Both the position numbers and the translations under genes were made by a program. Under the pieces are notes generated by a model. That model did not search any database. It had not been told where the DNA came from and saw only the letters and a list, made by a program, of their open reading frames with translations. From Streptomyces griseoluteus (lineage in GTDB: Bacteria; Actinomycetota; Actinomycetes; Streptomycetales; Streptomycetaceae), in contig JOBE01000028.1 of the NCBI GenBank assembly GCA_000717735.1, positions 25,730-89,729 on the forward strand: a stretch of DNA of 64,000 nt, written 5' to 3'. Shown piece by piece: positions 43,448 to 52,521 of the stretch. The number at the start of each line of letters is the position of its first letter. Positions within the stretch are counted from its first letter, which is position 1.

Positions 43448-44569
43448 ACCAACATGCCCGGCATGCCCGCCATGGCGCAGGCGTACGCCCGCTGGGTGAA
43501 CTCCCAGGGCGGCATCGACGGGCACGAGCTGCGCGTCCTCACCTGCAACGAACACAACACCAGCGCCGGCGCCGCCGCCTGCGCCCGCCGGGCCGTCCAC
43601 GAGAAGGCGGTCGCCGTCGTCGGCTCGTACAGCCAGAACGGCCGCGCCTTCATGGCCCCCCTCGAAGCCGCCGGCATCCCGTACATCGGCGGGTACGGGA
43701 TCTCGGAGGACGAGTTCACCAGCCAGCTCTCCTACCCCGTCAACGGCGGGCAGGCCTCCCTCATCGCAGGACACGGCCTGCAGCTCGCCGAGTCCTGCCG
43801 GACGGTCTCCCTCGTCCGGCCCGACACCCTCGCCGGCGACAAGCTTCCCGAGCTCCTCAACTCCGGCCTGCGCAAGGCGAGCCAGCGCAACGCCGTCGAC
43901 ATCCCGGCCGTCGAGGACGCGGCCGAGTACACCGCGCAGGCCGGTCAGGCCCGCGACAAGGCCGGCGACGAGGACGGCTGCGTCACCGCCGTGCTCGGCG
44001 AGCGCACCCAGACGTTCTTCGACTCCTTCCGCCGCCTCCCGGACGACGAGAGCGGTGGCGCCACGGACGACAAGTCCGACGCCGTGCGGATCTCGTCCGT
44101 CCTCGGCAGCGTCGGCCAACCGGTGATCGACCGCACCGGCGGCGCCCGCAGCCCCTTCGAGGGCGCGTTCGTCACCGGCTGGTACCCGGAGGCGGGCGAC
44201 AAGAGCTGGGCGCCGATGCGCAAGGTCATCCAGGAGCACGCCTTCGCCGACAACCGGGTCGACCCGGCCGACGCGGGCGTCCAGACCACCTGGATCGCGT
44301 ACACGGTCCTCAAGGAGGTCATCGAGACCCTCGACGAGGACAAGATCACGGCCACGAAGATCGCGCACGCCCTGGACCGGGGCGCGCAGATCGACACCGG
44401 CGGCCTGACCCCCGCCCTGCGCTGGAAGTACGAGGACCTGCTCGGCGCCCCGGGCTTCCCCCGGATCGTCAACCACGAGGTGACGTTCCAGGTGGTCCGC
44501 CAGGGGCGGCTCGTGGCGCAGAAGCCCGGCTTCGTCGACGTCGGCGAGACCGTCCTCAGCGCCCCGTAG
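43448..44569 (+). pseudogene. ABC transporter substrate-binding protein, 5' end missing
   Basis: The plus strand encodes the last 370 or so residues of a branched-chain-amino-acid-type binding protein. It begins GMPAMAQAYARWVNSQGGIDG and continues VAVVGSYSQNGRAFMAPLEAAGIPYIGGYG to a normal end. The signal/lipoprotein sequence and first domain strand are missing. No ribosome site precedes ATG 43454, and the dehydrogenase fragment starts on the other strand within a few bases. Without export it would not work as a binding protein. Confidence 0.65.
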
Positions 44570-44576
44570 GGCCCGG

Positions 44577-46022
44577 TCAGAGCTGGGAGTACGTCCGCTT
44601 CTGCAGGCCGTACTTGTCGGCCGTCGGGTTCCAGAGCGAGGCCGCCTTCTTCTTGGCGGTGGTGGCCTCGCCGCTCTTCGCGTTCGCCGCGGAGAGCTGG
44701 TTGGTCGAGCGGGCCTTGCCGTCCTTGCAGGCCTTCTTGGCCTTCATCTGGACGGCCCAGGCGGCGTAGTGGTCGTCCGCGGACGCCGAGGCCTGCCAGG
44801 CCTTGGTCAGCGCGGCCGTCAGCGCCGCGTCGTTCGGGATCTTGTCGACCGACAGCGACTGGAGCTTGGTGACCAGGGCCCGGCGCTGCTGGGCGGCGCC
44901 GCGCAGGTCGGCGGCGGCCTTGTCGAGGTTCTTGCACTGCTTGATGGACTCGACCGAGCTGATCACCGTGTCACGGCTGTCGCTGCTGGTCGCGAGCAGC
45001 TTGCTCAGCTCCCGCGCCTGCGGCTCCGCCGGGTCGGCCGGCTTCTCCGTGGGCGCCTCGCCGGTGGGCGGGGCGGAGCTGGTGGCCACCACGTTCTGAC
45101 CGCCGGTCTTGGGGTCCTTCTCCTCGTCCCCGCCGCTGAGCAGCGCACCGGCGCCGAGGCCGACGACCGCGCAGCCGACGACGACGGCCGCGATGAGCGC
45201 GACCGGCGACTTGCGGCGCGGCGGCTCGGGCTCGCCGCCGTCGTAGTAGGCGTCCTGGTACGCGTACTGCTGCGGGGGCGCCGGGGGCTGGTGGTGCTGC
45301 TGCTGGTGCTGCTGGTACGGGGCGGGCGCCGGCGGCTGCTGGTACGCCTGCGTGTGCTGCTGCATGTGCGGCTGCGGCTGCTGAGGCGCCCGCGGCGCCT
45401 CCGTACGGAAGAGGTTGTCGAACTCGGCGGGCGGCTGCCGCTCACCGGGCTCCTGCGCCGGTACGGGCGCGATGTACTGGGTCGCGTCCGAGGCGCCCGC
45501 GGGCCCGGCACCGGGGCCCTGCGCCGGGAGCGGCCCCGTGCCCAGGAACTGGGTCTGGCCGCCGCCCTGCTGCTGCGGCGGCACGGGGGCTATGTGCTGG
45601 GTGGCCTGCATGTCCGCGGCGGCCGGGTGCGGGTACCCGTAGCCGGGCTGCGGAGCGGACACCGGCGGCGGGTATCCGTAGCCCGCCGGCTGCGGCGCGG
45701 ACGCCGGGGGCATCCCGCCCGGCGCCTGGGGCGTGCCGCCCTGCGCCTGCGGCATGGCGCCCTGCGCCGGGTAGCCGTAACCCGGCTGCGGCGGTCCGCC
45801 CTGCGGCGGGACCGGCGGCAGGTACTGGGTGGACTGCATGTCCGCGGCACCGCCCGGCGTCGCCTCAGGAGGCAGCGGCTGCGCGGGCGGCAGCGGCTGT
45901 CCGCCCGGCGCGGCGCCGGCGGGACCCCAGGCGCCACCCCACGGCTGTGCTCCCCCTTGGGAATCCTGCGCGGGGGGCACCGCCGGGTACTGCGGCTCCG
46001 GACCCTGTCCGTTCTGCGTCAC
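44577..46022 (-). CDS. Membrane-anchored Pro/Gln-rich protein with TQY(I/L)xPVP repeats
   Basis: This 481-residue protein has a long disordered cytoplasmic part (1-270) rich in Pro, Gln, Gly and Tyr. Three copies of a short motif occur in it: STQYLPPVPPQ, ATQHIAPVPPQ and ATQYIAPVPAQ. One membrane helix lies at about 274-296 (VALIAAVVVGCAVVGLGAG). An outer helical domain of about 180 residues follows, with two Cys (KQCKNL, KKACKDG). I do not recognise a family. The Thr in the repeats could be a kinase/FHA contact, which is speculative. The start is GTG at 46022. The divergent neighbourhood includes an NsdA-like regulator upstream. Confidence 0.8.
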   Translation of the reverse strand: MTQNGQGPEPQYPAVPPAQDSQGGAQPWGGAWGPAGAAPGGQPLPPAQPLPPEATPGGAADMQSTQYLPPVPPQGGPPQPGYGYPAQGAMPQAQGGTPQAPGGMPPASAPQPAGYGYPPPVSAPQPGYGYPHPAAADMQATQHIAPVPPQQQGGGQTQFLGTGPLPAQGPGAGPAGASDATQYIAPVPAQEPGERQPPAEFDNLFRTEAPRAPQQPQPHMQQHTQAYQQPPAPAPYQQHQQQHHQPPAPPQQYAYQDAYYDGGEPEPPRRKSPVALIAAVVVGCAVVGLGAGALLSGGDEEKDPKTGGQNVVATSSAPPTGEAPTEKPADPAEPQARELSKLLATSSDSRDTVISSVESIKQCKNLDKAAADLRGAAQQRRALVTKLQSLSVDKIPNDAALTAALTKAWQASASADDHYAAWAVQMKAKKACKDGKARSTNQLSAANAKSGEATTAKKKAASLWNPTADKYGLQKRTYSQL

Positions 46023-46130
46023 CGGGACTCCTACTGATGGACCTACGGAATCGTCGGCTCACGCTACCGGGTGGGCGCGGGCCTCCGCACATACGTGTGA
46101 GCCCGGTTACACCGCCTTCTCGCACGGCTG

Positions 46131-47513
46131 TCAGGCCGCGAACAGCTCCATCCGCACCCCGAACTCCCGCACCACCGCCTCCCCCGCGTACGGCTCCAGG
46201 CGCTGCCTCAGATCGTCCAGGTACTCCGCGCCCCGCGACGACCGCAGCGTGCCGAGGAGTTCGAGCGCCCGCGTCCCCGTACGGCAGGCCTGCTCGACCT
46301 CCCGCTGCTGGACCTGCGCCGAGGCGAGCAGGGCCAGGCCGATCGCCCGGCGCCGCGCCCGCGCGTGCGGGTGCCCGGCGACCGCCTCCTCCGCCGCCCG
46401 CGCCGCCGCCTCCGCCTGCCCCAGGTCGCGGTAGCAGTGCGCCAGTTCGTCCGCCAGGTACGCCTGGTCGAAGTGGGCGATCCACGCCGGGTCGTCGCCC
46501 GCCTCCGGATCGGCCCGCTCCATGGCCCGCACGGCCCGCCCGGCCGCCGTCTCGAAGGCGCGGACGTCCCCGAGGAGCGCGTGGCCCCGCGCCTCGGCCG
46601 CGAGGAACATCGCCTCGGCCCGCGGCGGCACCTTCCCCCGCGCCCCCTCCTGCGCGGCCCGCGCCAACTGGGAGATCTCCCGCGGCGTTCCCAGCTGCGC
46701 GGCGAGGTGGCTCATCGACGCGGCCAGCACATAGCCGCCGTAGCCCCGGTCGCCGGCCGCCTGCGCGAGCCGCAGCGCCTGGATGTAGTACCGCTGGGCC
46801 AGCCCCGGTTCACCGGTGTCCACCGCCATGTACCCGGCCAGCTCGGTCAGTCGGGCGACCGCAGCGAACAGCTGCCGGCCGACGGCCTCCCGGTAGGAGC
46901 CGGACAGCATGCCCGACACCACGCTGTTGAGGTAGTGGACGACCACCGGCCGCACATGGCCGCTGCCGAACCGCCGGTCGAGGTCCACGAGGGCGCTCGT
47001 CATCTCCCGTACCGCCGCCACGTCCGCGACACCGACGCGCGCGCCCGCCATCCGGGCCACGTGCGAGTCGGGGCCCGTGATCAGCCAGTCCCTGCTGGGC
47101 TCGACGAGCGCGGAGGCCGCGACGGTGGAGCCGGAGAGGAAGTCGCGGCGGCCCACGTCGCTGCGCCACAGCTCGCAGACCTGCTCGATCGCCCCGGGCA
47201 CGGTCGGCGCGAACTGGAGGCCGACCCCGGCGGCGAGGTTGCGGCCGTTGGCCATGCCGACCTCGTCGATCGTGACCGTACGGCCCAGCTTGCGGCCCAG
47301 CGCCTCGGCGATGATCCCGGGCGCGCGGCCGCGCGGCTGCTGCCCGCGCAGCCAGCGCGCCACCGACGTCTTGTCGTACCGCAGGTCGAGGCCGCGCTCC
47401 GCGCCGACCATGTTCACCCTGCGGGCGAGACCGGCGTTGGAGCAGCCGGCCTCCTGAATGAGCGCCTGGAGCCGTTCGTTGAGCTGGCGTGGAACCAGTG
47501 GCCTGGCTGCCAT
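46131..47513 (-). CDS. TPR-containing DNA-binding regulator (NsdA-like)
   Basis: This 460-residue protein has an N-terminal HTH-like region (about 10-60: LNERLQALIQEAGCSNAGLARRVN...TSVARWLRG) and a twin-Arg-like RRDFLSGS stretch. A long helical repeat region at about 170-450 has TPR-type periodicity (GEPGLAQRYYIQALRLAQAAGD). It resembles NsdA and its relatives, which hold back sporulation and antibiotic production in Streptomyces. The ATG at 47513 follows GGGGG at good spacing. Upstream at 47535 is a GGTGATCACC palindrome. The paralogue identity is not certain, so no symbol is given. Confidence 0.83.
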   Translation of the reverse strand: MAARPLVPRQLNERLQALIQEAGCSNAGLARRVNMVGAERGLDLRYDKTSVARWLRGQQPRGRAPGIIAEALGRKLGRTVTIDEVGMANGRNLAAGVGLQFAPTVPGAIEQVCELWRSDVGRRDFLSGSTVAASALVEPSRDWLITGPDSHVARMAGARVGVADVAAVREMTSALVDLDRRFGSGHVRPVVVHYLNSVVSGMLSGSYREAVGRQLFAAVARLTELAGYMAVDTGEPGLAQRYYIQALRLAQAAGDRGYGGYVLAASMSHLAAQLGTPREISQLARAAQEGARGKVPPRAEAMFLAAEARGHALLGDVRAFETAAGRAVRAMERADPEAGDDPAWIAHFDQAYLADELAHCYRDLGQAEAAARAAEEAVAGHPHARARRRAIGLALLASAQVQQREVEQACRTGTRALELLGTLRSSRGAEYLDDLRQRLEPYAGEAVVREFGVRMELFAA

Positions 47514-47534
47514 GAGTACCCCCTGAGGCCGTGC

Positions 47535-47559
47535 GGTGATCACCGGAGAAGGGATCACT
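47535..47559. promoter_or_regulatory. GATCAC repeats upstream of the NsdA-like gene
   Basis: GGTGATCACC (47535-47544) is a perfect 10-bp palindrome and GGATCACT follows 8 bp later. They lie 22-46 bp upstream of the NsdA-like ATG, within its likely promoter. They are operator candidates only. Confidence 0.35.
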
Positions 47560-47771
47560 GCCCGTCGAATATCCGGTCAATGCCGATGTGAACACGCGAA
47601 ACCGGACACGTCGGCCGCGTCCTCGCCGCCGGCGCCCCCACGTGTGCGTACCCACCCCCGCTCCCCGGCCCCCCGCGCGCCCCCGCCCGTGCACCGATGC
47701 GCCCCATGTGCAGGATCGATGCGTCAACACGTCGTCCACCGCGCCCGTAACCCCAGGTGGCGGGGGAAGTT

Positions 47772-48458
47772 GTGTTCACCGTGGAAGAGACCATGGGAGT
47801 CACGGAAGCCGCACAGATCCCCAAGCAGCGGGGCGAGCAGCTGCTGGACAGCGCCGTGCGGTACGCGGAAGAGCGGCACTGGGACGTGTTTCCCGGGACC
47901 TGGCTGGAGGCCGTCGAGGGCAGGGAGCGCTGTTCGTGCGGCGCGGACGCGTGCGCCGTGCCCGGCGCCCACGCGGTCAGGCCCGACTGGTCGACCCAGG
48001 CGACCGGCAGCGGGGTAGGGGCCCGGCGGATGTGGTCGAAGCAGCCGAAGTCCTCGATCCTGCTGCCGACGGGCCGCACCTTCGACGCGATCGAGGTGCC
48101 CGAGTCGGCGGGGTTCCTGGCGCTGGCCCGGATGGAGCGCATGGAGCTGACGCTCGGCCCGGTGACCTGCACCCCGGACCGCCGGATGTACTTCTTCGTG
48201 CTGCCCGGCGCCGCCGCCAAGGTGCCGGACCTCGTCCGGAAGCTGGGCTGGGTGCCCGCCTCCATCGACCTCACCACGCGCGGCGAGGGCCACTACGTGG
48301 CGGCCCCGCCGACCCGGATCGGCGGCTCCGGCGCGGTGCAGTGGGCCCGGCGCCCCACCCCGGCGAACCGCTGGCTGCCCGACGCGGAGGAGCTGATCAG
48401 CGCCCTCGCGTACGCGTGTGGCCGGGAGGCGGCGGAGGCGAGAAGCCGTACGTCCTGA
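47772..48458 (+). CDS. Bifunctional primase/polymerase-like domain protein
   Basis: This protein of about 228 residues matches the stand-alone prim-pol-like proteins found in most Streptomyces. It shows QLLDSAVRYAEERHWDVFPGTWLE, a zinc-like CSCGADACAVPGAH and a later YVAAPPTRIGGSGAVQWARRP. In replicative prim-pols the fold makes primers; here the acidic catalytic pair is not obvious, so activity is doubtful and the cellular role unknown. Starts at GTG 47757, 47772 or 47781 are possible; CGGGGGAA lies just before the second. It is divergent from the NsdA-like gene. Confidence 0.75.
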   Translation: MFTVEETMGVTEAAQIPKQRGEQLLDSAVRYAEERHWDVFPGTWLEAVEGRERCSCGADACAVPGAHAVRPDWSTQATGSGVGARRMWSKQPKSSILLPTGRTFDAIEVPESAGFLALARMERMELTLGPVTCTPDRRMYFFVLPGAAAKVPDLVRKLGWVPASIDLTTRGEGHYVAAPPTRIGGSGAVQWARRPTPANRWLPDAEELISALAYACGREAAEARSRTS

Positions 48459-48534
48459 CCCTGGGTCTCCGGCGGGCCCACCCTTAGGGTGGGGCCCGTA
48501 CTACTCACGGGGACTTACGAGGGGTTGAAAGACC

Positions 48535-49407
48535 ATGCCTGACCAGGCATTTGAAGGAAAGTTCGACAAGGCGGGCGCCGCACCGGGGGAAGGTGCGGCG
48601 CCCGCTGTGCGTGTCGAGGGGCTGTGGAAACGATTCGGCCAGCAGATCGCGGTGAGCGGGATCGACCTGGTCCTGCCGGCGGGCCGCTTCATCGGGCTCG
48701 TCGGGCCCAACGGCGCCGGCAAGACCACCACCCTCTCCATGATCACCGGCCTGCTCCGGCCGGACCAGGGCCGCATCATGGTCGCCGGGCACGACGTGTG
48801 GGCCGACCCCGAGTCGGTCGCCCGGGTCAAGGCCCGGATCGGCATCCTGCCGGAGGGGCTGCGGCTCTTCGAGCGCCTCTCGGGCCGTGAACTCCTCGCG
48901 TACAGCGGCCGGCTGCGGGGGCTTCCGGGCGCCGAGGTCGACAAGCGGGCCACCCAGCTCCTCGACGTCCTCGACCTGGCCGGTTCGCAGCACAAGCTGG
49001 TCGTGGACTACTCGACCGGCATGCGGAAGAAGATCGGGCTCGCGGCGGCGCTGCTCCACAACCCCGAGGTCCTCTTCCTCGACGAGCCCTTCGAGGGCGT
49101 CGACCCCGTCTCGGCGCAGACCATTCGCGGAGTCCTCGAGCGGTACACGTCCTCCGGCGCGACCGTCGTCTTCTCCAGCCATGTCATGGAGCTGGTCGAG
49201 TCGCTCTGCGACTGGGTCGCCGTGATGGCGGCCGGCCAGATCCGGGCGCAGGGCCCGCTCGCCGAGGTCCGGGGCGACGCGCCCTCCCTGCAGGCCGCGT
49301 TCCTCGAACTCGTCGGCGCGAACGGGCGCGAGGCGGCCGGGGACTCGCTGGACTGGCTGGGCGGCGGGGGCAACGGCGGCATCGGCAGCGGCGGCGGGGC
49401 GCGGTGA
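48535..49407 (+). CDS. ABC transporter ATP-binding protein
   Basis: This 290-residue ATPase drives an exporter with the next gene. It has Walker A GPNGAGKTT (57-65), a signature helix YSTGMRKK (159-166), Walker B VLFLDE (179-184) and the switch histidine in SSHVME (His216). The C-terminus is Gly-rich. The ATG at 48535 has GAGGGG about 9 nt upstream, and TAGGGT at 48485-48490 may be the -10 box. A perfect 14-bp inverted repeat lies inside codons 13-24. Its stop overlaps the permease start, so the two are coupled. Cargo is unknown. Confidence 0.92.
   Translation: MPDQAFEGKFDKAGAAPGEGAAPAVRVEGLWKRFGQQIAVSGIDLVLPAGRFIGLVGPNGAGKTTTLSMITGLLRPDQGRIMVAGHDVWADPESVARVKARIGILPEGLRLFERLSGRELLAYSGRLRGLPGAEVDKRATQLLDVLDLAGSQHKLVVDYSTGMRKKIGLAAALLHNPEVLFLDEPFEGVDPVSAQTIRGVLERYTSSGATVVFSSHVMELVESLCDWVAVMAAGQIRAQGPLAEVRGDAPSLQAAFLELVGANGREAAGDSLDWLGGGGNGGIGSGGGAR
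48571..48605 (+). repeat. Perfect inverted repeat inside the start of the ABC ATPase gene
   Basis: GCGGGCGCCGCACC (48571-48584) and its exact complement (48592-48605) flank a 7-nt loop. In mRNA this is a very stable hairpin at codons 13-24, encoding the symmetrical peptide AGAAPGEGAAPA, before the ATPase domain. It has the shape of a terminator stem but lies in coding sequence. Confidence 0.85.
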
Positions 49408-51059
49408 TGAGTGCCATGACCACCTCCACCGGGGTCACGGCCCCGGCCGCCTCGTCGTCCGTTCCGTCGCTCACCTCCGTCTTCGTACACCTCAAGCTGT
49501 CGCTCCTGCGCAACGGGCTGAAGCAGTCCGGCGGGCGGACCGCCGTGTACATCGTCTCGATCGTCTTCGGCGTCCTCTTCGCCGCGGCGATGGTCCTGGG
49601 CTTCGTCCTGCTGCGGGGCAGCGCCGACGCCGCCACGATCGCCGTCCTCCTGACGGGCGTCGTCGCGCTCTCGTGGGCCGTGATGCCGCTGTTCGTGCCG
49701 GGCGGTGACGAGACCCTCGACCCCTCGCGGCTCGTGATGCTGCCGCTGAGCCCCCGGCCGCTGGTCCGCGCCCTGTTCGTGGCCTCGCTCGTGGGAGTCG
49801 GCCCCGTACTCACCCTCTTCCTCGCGTTCGGGGCGGCCCTGTCCGTCGCGCACGGCGCGGCGGCCACGGTCGCCGCCGTGTTCGCCGTCCCGCTCACGGT
49901 CGCCGTGTGCGTGGCGCTCTCCCGGGCGCTGGCCGCCGCCAACATCCGCCTCCTGACCTCCCGCAAGGGCCGGGACCTGGCGATGCTGAGCGGCCTCGTC
50001 ATCGCCGTCGGCATGCAGGCCGTCAACTTCGGCGCCCAGCGCCTCAGCCGGCCCGGCGGTCTGGCCGCGCTCGAACCGGCGGCGGCCGTCGTCGACTGGC
50101 TGCCGCCCGCCGCGGCGATCGGCGCGGTCGACGCGGCCGGCGACGGCGACTACGCGGCCGCGGCGGCCCGGCTGCTGCTGACGGCCGCCGCCCTCGCGGC
50201 GCTCGTGTACTGGTGGCAGCGGAGCCTCGTCCGTCTGATGGTCGAGCCGGACGGCTCCACCATCGGCGCGTCCTCGGGCGGGGACGCCCGGGAGAAGTCC
50301 GCCGGTACGGGGTTCCTCGCCCGGATCCTGCCGGGCGGGCGCACGGGCGCCGTCATGGAGCGCAGCCTGCGCTACATGTGGCGCGACCCGAAGACGAAGG
50401 CCGCCTGGGTGTCCTCGCTCGCCATCGGCCTGATCGTCCCGCTCGCCAACGCCTTCCAGGGCGCGGGCTCCATCTACTGGGCCTGCTTCGCCTCCGGCAT
50501 GCTCGGCCTGCTGATGTACAACCAGTTCGGGCAGGACACGTCGGCGTTCTGGATGGTCGCCCAGACCCTGTCGACGACGGCCGACGCGTATGCCGAACTA
50601 CGCGCGCGTGCCCTCGCCCTGCTCCTGGTCACCCTCCCGTACGCGACGTTCGTCACGGTCCTCACGACCGCCGTCCTCGGCGACTGGTCGCAGCTCCCGG
50701 AGGGCCTCGGGCTCGCGTTCGCGCTCCTCGGCGCGATGCTGGCGACGGGCGCGGTGGTCTCGGCGCTCTTCCCGTACTCGATCCCCCAGGACAGCGGCTA
50801 CAAGAACGTCGCTCCCGGGCAGACCGGTCTCGCCTGGATCTCGATCTTCGGCGGCATGCTCGCGGCCCCGCTGCTCTGCGCCCCGGTCATCGGCGCGACG
50901 ATCTACCTGCACCTGTCCGACCAGCACTCCCTGCTCTGGCTCCTCCTGCCGGCCGGCACGCTCTACGGCGCGCTGCTCGTCTGGGCGGGCCTCAAGGCCG
51001 CGGCTCCGCGCACGGCGAGCCGGCTGCCGGAGATCCTGGCGGCGGTCAGCAAGGGCTGA
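49404..51059 (+). CDS. ABC-2-like exporter permease
   Basis: This protein of about 551 residues has some twelve hydrophobic helices in two halves separated by a soluble loop near residue 290-320. The first (TAVYIVSIVFGVLFAAAMVLGF) is at about 45-70. It starts at GTG 49404 or ATG 49407, overlapping the ATPase stop as GTGA, so the two gene products form one transporter. The layout resembles large Streptomyces ABC permeases without known cargo. A hairpin terminator follows. Confidence 0.85.
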   Translation: MMSAMTTSTGVTAPAASSSVPSLTSVFVHLKLSLLRNGLKQSGGRTAVYIVSIVFGVLFAAAMVLGFVLLRGSADAATIAVLLTGVVALSWAVMPLFVPGGDETLDPSRLVMLPLSPRPLVRALFVASLVGVGPVLTLFLAFGAALSVAHGAAATVAAVFAVPLTVAVCVALSRALAAANIRLLTSRKGRDLAMLSGLVIAVGMQAVNFGAQRLSRPGGLAALEPAAAVVDWLPPAAAIGAVDAAGDGDYAAAAARLLLTAAALAALVYWWQRSLVRLMVEPDGSTIGASSGGDAREKSAGTGFLARILPGGRTGAVMERSLRYMWRDPKTKAAWVSSLAIGLIVPLANAFQGAGSIYWACFASGMLGLLMYNQFGQDTSAFWMVAQTLSTTADAYAELRARALALLLVTLPYATFVTVLTTAVLGDWSQLPEGLGLAFALLGAMLATGAVVSALFPYSIPQDSGYKNVAPGQTGLAWISIFGGMLAAPLLCAPVIGATIYLHLSDQHSLLWLLLPAGTLYGALLVWAGLKAAAPRTASRLPEILAAVSKG

Positions 51060-51065
51060 CCACAT

Positions 51066-51107
51066 CCTGTGGGTACCCCTGTCACCCGTGTACGGGGTAC
51101 CTACAGG
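51066..51107. terminator. Bidirectional hairpin terminator
   Basis: CCTGT-g-GGTACCCC (51066-51079) pairs with GGGGTACC-t-ACAGG (51094-51107), with one mismatch in a stem of about 13 bp. It lies between the convergent permease and methyltransferase genes. Confidence 0.75.
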
Positions 51108-51116
51108 GCCGTACGG

Positions 51117-51788
51117 TCAGCGGGGCAGGGTCTGGGTGACGCGCCACAGGCGGCGCGGCAGATCGCCCTCCTCGAAGGCGTGCACCTCGTCGAGCGCCCA
51201 GCCGTCCGCGAGGGCGTCGACGAGCTCGCGGGGGAAGAAGTGCACGGCGAAGCCCCCGTGCTCCCAGATGTCGTCTCCGTGTCCGGTGCCGGCCCCGTAG
51301 TGGGCGTCGCCGGTGTGCCGGACCGTGTAGACGAACGTCCCACCCGGCCGCAGGACCCTGCGCACCTCGGCCACGAGGGCATGGACGTCCTCGGTGGACA
51401 GGGCCATGCACAGCAGCATGTGCGCGAACACCGCGTCCACGGAGGCGTCGGCGAACGGCAGCGGTTCGCGTACGTCGACGACCGTGGTCGTCACCCGGGC
51501 ACCCAGGCCCTCGGCCGCGGCCCGCTCGCGGAGCTGCTCAAGGCCCACCGGACTGAAGTCGGCGGCACTGACGGTGAGCCCCGAGCGCGCGAAGTGCAGC
51601 GCGTCACGGCCGTGCCCGGCGCCCAGCTCCAGGACGTCCCGGGCCCCTGCGTCCAGGAACGTGCCCGCGGCGTACACGGCGGGCGCGGAGGGCCGGTCGC
51701 CGTACATGCCGGGGTGAGCGCCGTAGGTGCGTTCCCAGTGCTCACGCTGGGAACGCGCCAACCGCCGACCGTCCTCTTCCGCACTCAT
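51117..51788 (-). CDS. Class I SAM-dependent methyltransferase
   Basis: This 223-residue methyltransferase has motif I VLELGAGHGRDALHFA (about 47-62), the acidic motif II region VSAADFSP and a motif IV-like DASVDAVFAHMLLC. The C-terminal half (HTGDAHYGAGTGHGDDIWEHGGFAVHFF) resembles small-molecule or thiol/tellurite-type methyltransferases, but the acceptor is unknown. The ATG at 51788 was chosen over an upstream start because GGGTCGG lies close before it and the family start aligns. It converges on the ABC permease. Confidence 0.87.
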   Translation of the reverse strand: MSAEEDGRRLARSQREHWERTYGAHPGMYGDRPSAPAVYAAGTFLDAGARDVLELGAGHGRDALHFARSGLTVSAADFSPVGLEQLRERAAAEGLGARVTTTVVDVREPLPFADASVDAVFAHMLLCMALSTEDVHALVAEVRRVLRPGGTFVYTVRHTGDAHYGAGTGHGDDIWEHGGFAVHFFPRELVDALADGWALDEVHAFEEGDLPRRLWRVTQTLPR

Positions 51789-51887
51789 CGCCGACCCTTT
51801 CCGCCTCCGCCGTGCTTCCACCGTAGGGGGTGCCCCCTCAGGGTGGGCCGCCGGTCGGCCGGTGAAGGACGCGGGGCGGCGCGGCCG

Positions 51888-52358
51888 TCAGCCGAACTGG
51901 CCCGGCTGGTAGTCGCCCGCGGGCTGCTGGATCATCGCGTTCCCGCGGTTGAAGGCGTTGATGACGGCGATGGCGGCCACCAGGGCGGCGAGCTGCTCCT
52001 CGTCGTAGTGCTTGGCGGCGTTCTCCCAGACCTCGTCGGAGACGCCGCCGCCGTCGGCGAGGCGGGTGCCCTGCTCGGCCAGTGCGAGGGCCGCCCGCTC
52101 GGGCTCGGTGAAGACCTTGGCCTCCCGCCACGCGGCGACCAGGTGGAGGCGTATCGAGCTCTCGCCCGCGGCGGTGGCGTCCTTGGTGTGCATGTCGAGG
52201 CAGAAGCCGCAGCCGTTGATCTGGCTGGCGCGGATCTTCACGAGTTCCAGCGTGGCGGCCGGGACCGACGAGCCTTCCAGCGCCTTGCCGGCGGCGATGA
52301 TGTGCTTCCAGACCTTGCCTGAGATCTGGCTCTCGAACATGTTCAGACGGGCGTTCAT
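51888..52358 (-). CDS. Carboxymuconolactone decarboxylase / AhpD-type peroxidase-like protein
   Basis: This 156-residue helical protein carries the AhpD redox motif CGFCLDMH (Cys50, Cys53, His57). It is the DMH subtype common in actinobacteria, often controlled by an ECF sigma factor. It probably reduces organic peroxides or disulfides with a thiol partner. A GGAGGAG ribosome site precedes ATG 52358. No sigma-factor gene is adjacent. The upstream 163 bp is shared with the divergent GNAT gene. Confidence 0.9.
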   Translation of the reverse strand: MNARLNMFESQISGKVWKHIIAAGKALEGSSVPAATLELVKIRASQINGCGFCLDMHTKDATAAGESSIRLHLVAAWREAKVFTEPERAALALAEQGTRLADGGGVSDEVWENAAKHYDEEQLAALVAAIAVINAFNRGNAMIQQPAGDYQPGQFG

Positions 52359-52521
52359 GGTGGGCTCCTCCGTGCTGGTCGGTGACTACACCCACACGAC
52401 GGAACGGCCTCGCCGGAACGTGACACCACCGACCGTGACCTGCGTCACGTCGGGCGTCGGGGCGTGGCGCGGGCGCCGAAACCCCTTGCTCCGCGCGGTC
52501 GCTCCGTACGATCCTCGCCGC

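Noticed and set aside
42644..44476. A 610-residue dehydrogenase fusion on the minus strand
   Set aside because: Upstream of about 43447 the frame is the antisense of the binding-protein gene, so there is no real fusion.
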